A stretch of DNA of 55,383 nucleotides from Oscillatoriales cyanobacterium (GTDB taxonomy: Bacteria > Cyanobacteriota > Cyanobacteriia > Cyanobacteriales > Microcoleaceae). Both the position numbers and the translations under genes were made by a program. This document shows positions 54,423-55,383 of the stretch, in pieces; position 1 is the first letter of the stretch, and every line of letters begins with the position of its first letter. Under the pieces are notes generated by a model. It was given only the letters and a program-made list of their open reading frames with translations, searched no databases and was not told the DNA's origin. The stretch is taken from the NCBI GenBank assembly GCA_004292745.1, contig RDXH01000002.1:1-55383 (forward strand). Direction: 5' to 3'.

Positions 54423-54944
54423 ATGAGCAAAGTTTTAGTTATATTAGGGGAATTGAGCGATCGGGACATTGATTGGATGATTGCCAACGGGAAGCGCACC
54501 CAAATCAAAGCCGGCACCACACTCATCACCGAAGGCAAACCCTTAGAAGCACTATATATCGTCCTCGATGGCACTTTGAGCGTATTTGCCTCATCCGTAG
54601 GCAACAAACAAATTGGGACAATTATTGCCGGCGAAGTCCTAGGCGAAATGTCCTTTGTAGACGGAAGACTGCCATCTGCTAGCGTCCTCGCCCTAGAAGA
54701 ATGCCTAATCCTATCAATTTCCAGACGTCTGCTAACCGAAAAACTCGAACAAGACGTACTATTTTCCCTGCGATTTTATCGCGCCATTACCAAATTTTTG
54801 TCATCCAGATTACGTGGTACTGTCAAGCGTTTAGGCGAAGATAGCAACGACCTAGTATATCAACAACCACAGGACGAACTCCCCATCTCCCAAGCTGTAG
54901 AAAATCCCGATTTATCCCAATCGAGATTTCAAAAAGGGAATTAA
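54423..54944 (+). CDS. Cyclic-nucleotide-binding domain protein
   Basis: 173 residues. The beta-roll is clear: AGTTLITEGKPLEALYIVLDGTLSVFA, then IIAGEVLGEMSFVDGRLPSASVLALEECLILSI. The phosphate-binding cassette has GEMSFVDGRLPSASV, where an Arg before Pro-Ser-Ala is the kind of residue expected to hold the cyclic phosphate. There is no HTH after it, only a C-terminal helix (KFLSSRLRGTVKRL) and a polar tail, so it is not a CRP-type transcription factor. It may sense cAMP; an adenylyl cyclase gene is at 46478-48349. Confidence 0.82.
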   Translation: MSKVLVILGELSDRDIDWMIANGKRTQIKAGTTLITEGKPLEALYIVLDGTLSVFASSVGNKQIGTIIAGEVLGEMSFVDGRLPSASVLALEECLILSISRRLLTEKLEQDVLFSLRFYRAITKFLSSRLRGTVKRLGEDSNDLVYQQPQDELPISQAVENPDLSQSRFQKGN

Positions 54945-55005
54945 AGAAGTTTTTGGGGAGATGTCTATAGCCTTTCTCAGTTAGGTGGGTACAGGGTAAT
55001 GGGAA

Positions 55006-55172
55006 CCCCCCCTAGGGAGCAGGGCGGTTTCATTCTCCAAAAAACGAGGGGTTTGTAGGGGTAGTGCCCCCGTGCCTACCCCCCCACCGACGATTTTCCG
55101 TCATTTCAGAGATAGGGGCAGCCACGGGGGGCTGCCCCTACAAGAGAATGAAACAGCCCTGCCCTAGGGGGG
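55006..55172. repeat. Nested palindromic element (MITE-like)
   Basis: Outer arms ccccctagggagcagggcgg-tttcattctc (55007-55037) pair with gagaatgaaacagccctgcc-ctaggggg (55144-55171). Inside, ttgtaggggtagtgcccccg (55053-55072) pairs with cacggggggctgcccctaca (55122-55142). The left part ttgtagggg.agtgccccc is shared with the element at 4256-4287. Confidence 0.8.
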
Positions 55173-55194
55173 ATGGGGGATGGGGGGAAGGATA

Positions 55195-55290
55195 TAGGGC
55201 ATTACCAATTACCCATTACCAATTATCAATTACCAATTACCAATTACCCATTACCAATTACCAATTACCAATTACCAATTACCTATTACT
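55195..55290. repeat. ATTACCA minisatellite
   Basis: About twelve tandem heptamers of the attacca/attaccc kind between 55200 and 55290. The last 90 bases of the window hold no complete gene. Confidence 0.85.
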
Positions 55291-55383
55291 ACTTCCTCTG
55301 CAATTTAATACCTCTCATAGAATAATCTAAAAGCTCGATGGGGTGCATCAAACAAACCGCTTTTCCCTGCAACTCCAAATGCT

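Noticed and set aside
1-55383. tRNA, rRNA, tmRNA or RNase P RNA genes
   Set aside because: None recognised by eye on either strand; a covariance scan (tRNAscan/Infernal) would be needed to be sure.

Overview
The window looks like chromosomal DNA of a filamentous, non-heterocystous cyanobacterium of the Oscillatoria/Microcoleus type. The octamer GCGATCGC (HIP1) and shorter GCGATCG/CGATCGC forms recur throughout. There is a chlorophyll synthase gene (chlG), a Ycf20-like gene, a plant-type glycerate kinase, and the gene row ruvX - DUF3727 - mltG - yqeG - proB that is familiar from cyanobacteria. Spacers are full of heptanucleotide minisatellites, palindromic elements and G/C-run elements, as is usual in this group. 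No rRNA or tRNA gene and no CRISPR array was recognised.

Layout. 0.2-11.3 kb is accessory: an ApeA-like HEPN gene, a receiver-domain remnant, a RelE/HigB-XRE toxin-antitoxin pair, a DUF2887 nuclease-like gene, two near-identical NfeD-like genes, a GNAT gene, a NADAR gene, a Uma2 nuclease-like gene, and a P-loop ATPase and a wHTH/TPR gene that are both truncated around palindromic repeats. 11.4-29 kb is mainly housekeeping: rsmB (frameshifted in a repeat-rich linker), a class A penicillin-binding protein, chlG, small membrane proteins, a CPBP protease, a double histidine phosphatase, an FGGY sugar kinase, glycerate kinase, a Ycf20-like gene and pcrA. 29-33.6 kb holds YkvA, SIMPL, a truncated gene fused to a small palindromic element, a TacA/TacT-type toxin-antitoxin pair and a CofE-like gene. 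33.8-39.7 kb has a double-GNAT gene and the ruvX-proB row. 40-53.3 kb holds a possible haem-oxygenase-fold gene, ndk, an SLBB polysaccharide export gene, a methyltransferase, a phosphatase, yebC, a CHASE adenylyl cyclase, sbcC and an outer-membrane-like protein. 53.3-55.4 kb holds a decayed IS200/IS605 element, a cyclic-nucleotide-binding protein and a nested palindromic element.

The strongest theme is invasion of coding sequence by short repeats. Blocks rich in G/C runs lie in frame inside the FGGY kinase and sbcC, and fill the RsmB linker, where a 23-bp duplication breaks the frame. Palindromic repeats cap a truncated ATPase and a Uma2 remnant. A minisatellite supplies the N-terminus of ProB. 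The 3' ends of pcrA and its convergent neighbour have been triplicated together. I did not find a clearly new multi-gene system; the repeat-in-gene pattern is the best candidate for something under-described, followed by the ApeA-like HEPN gene, the possible haem-oxygenase-fold gene and the IS605 remnant.

All family names come from motif recognition by eye; no database search was run.
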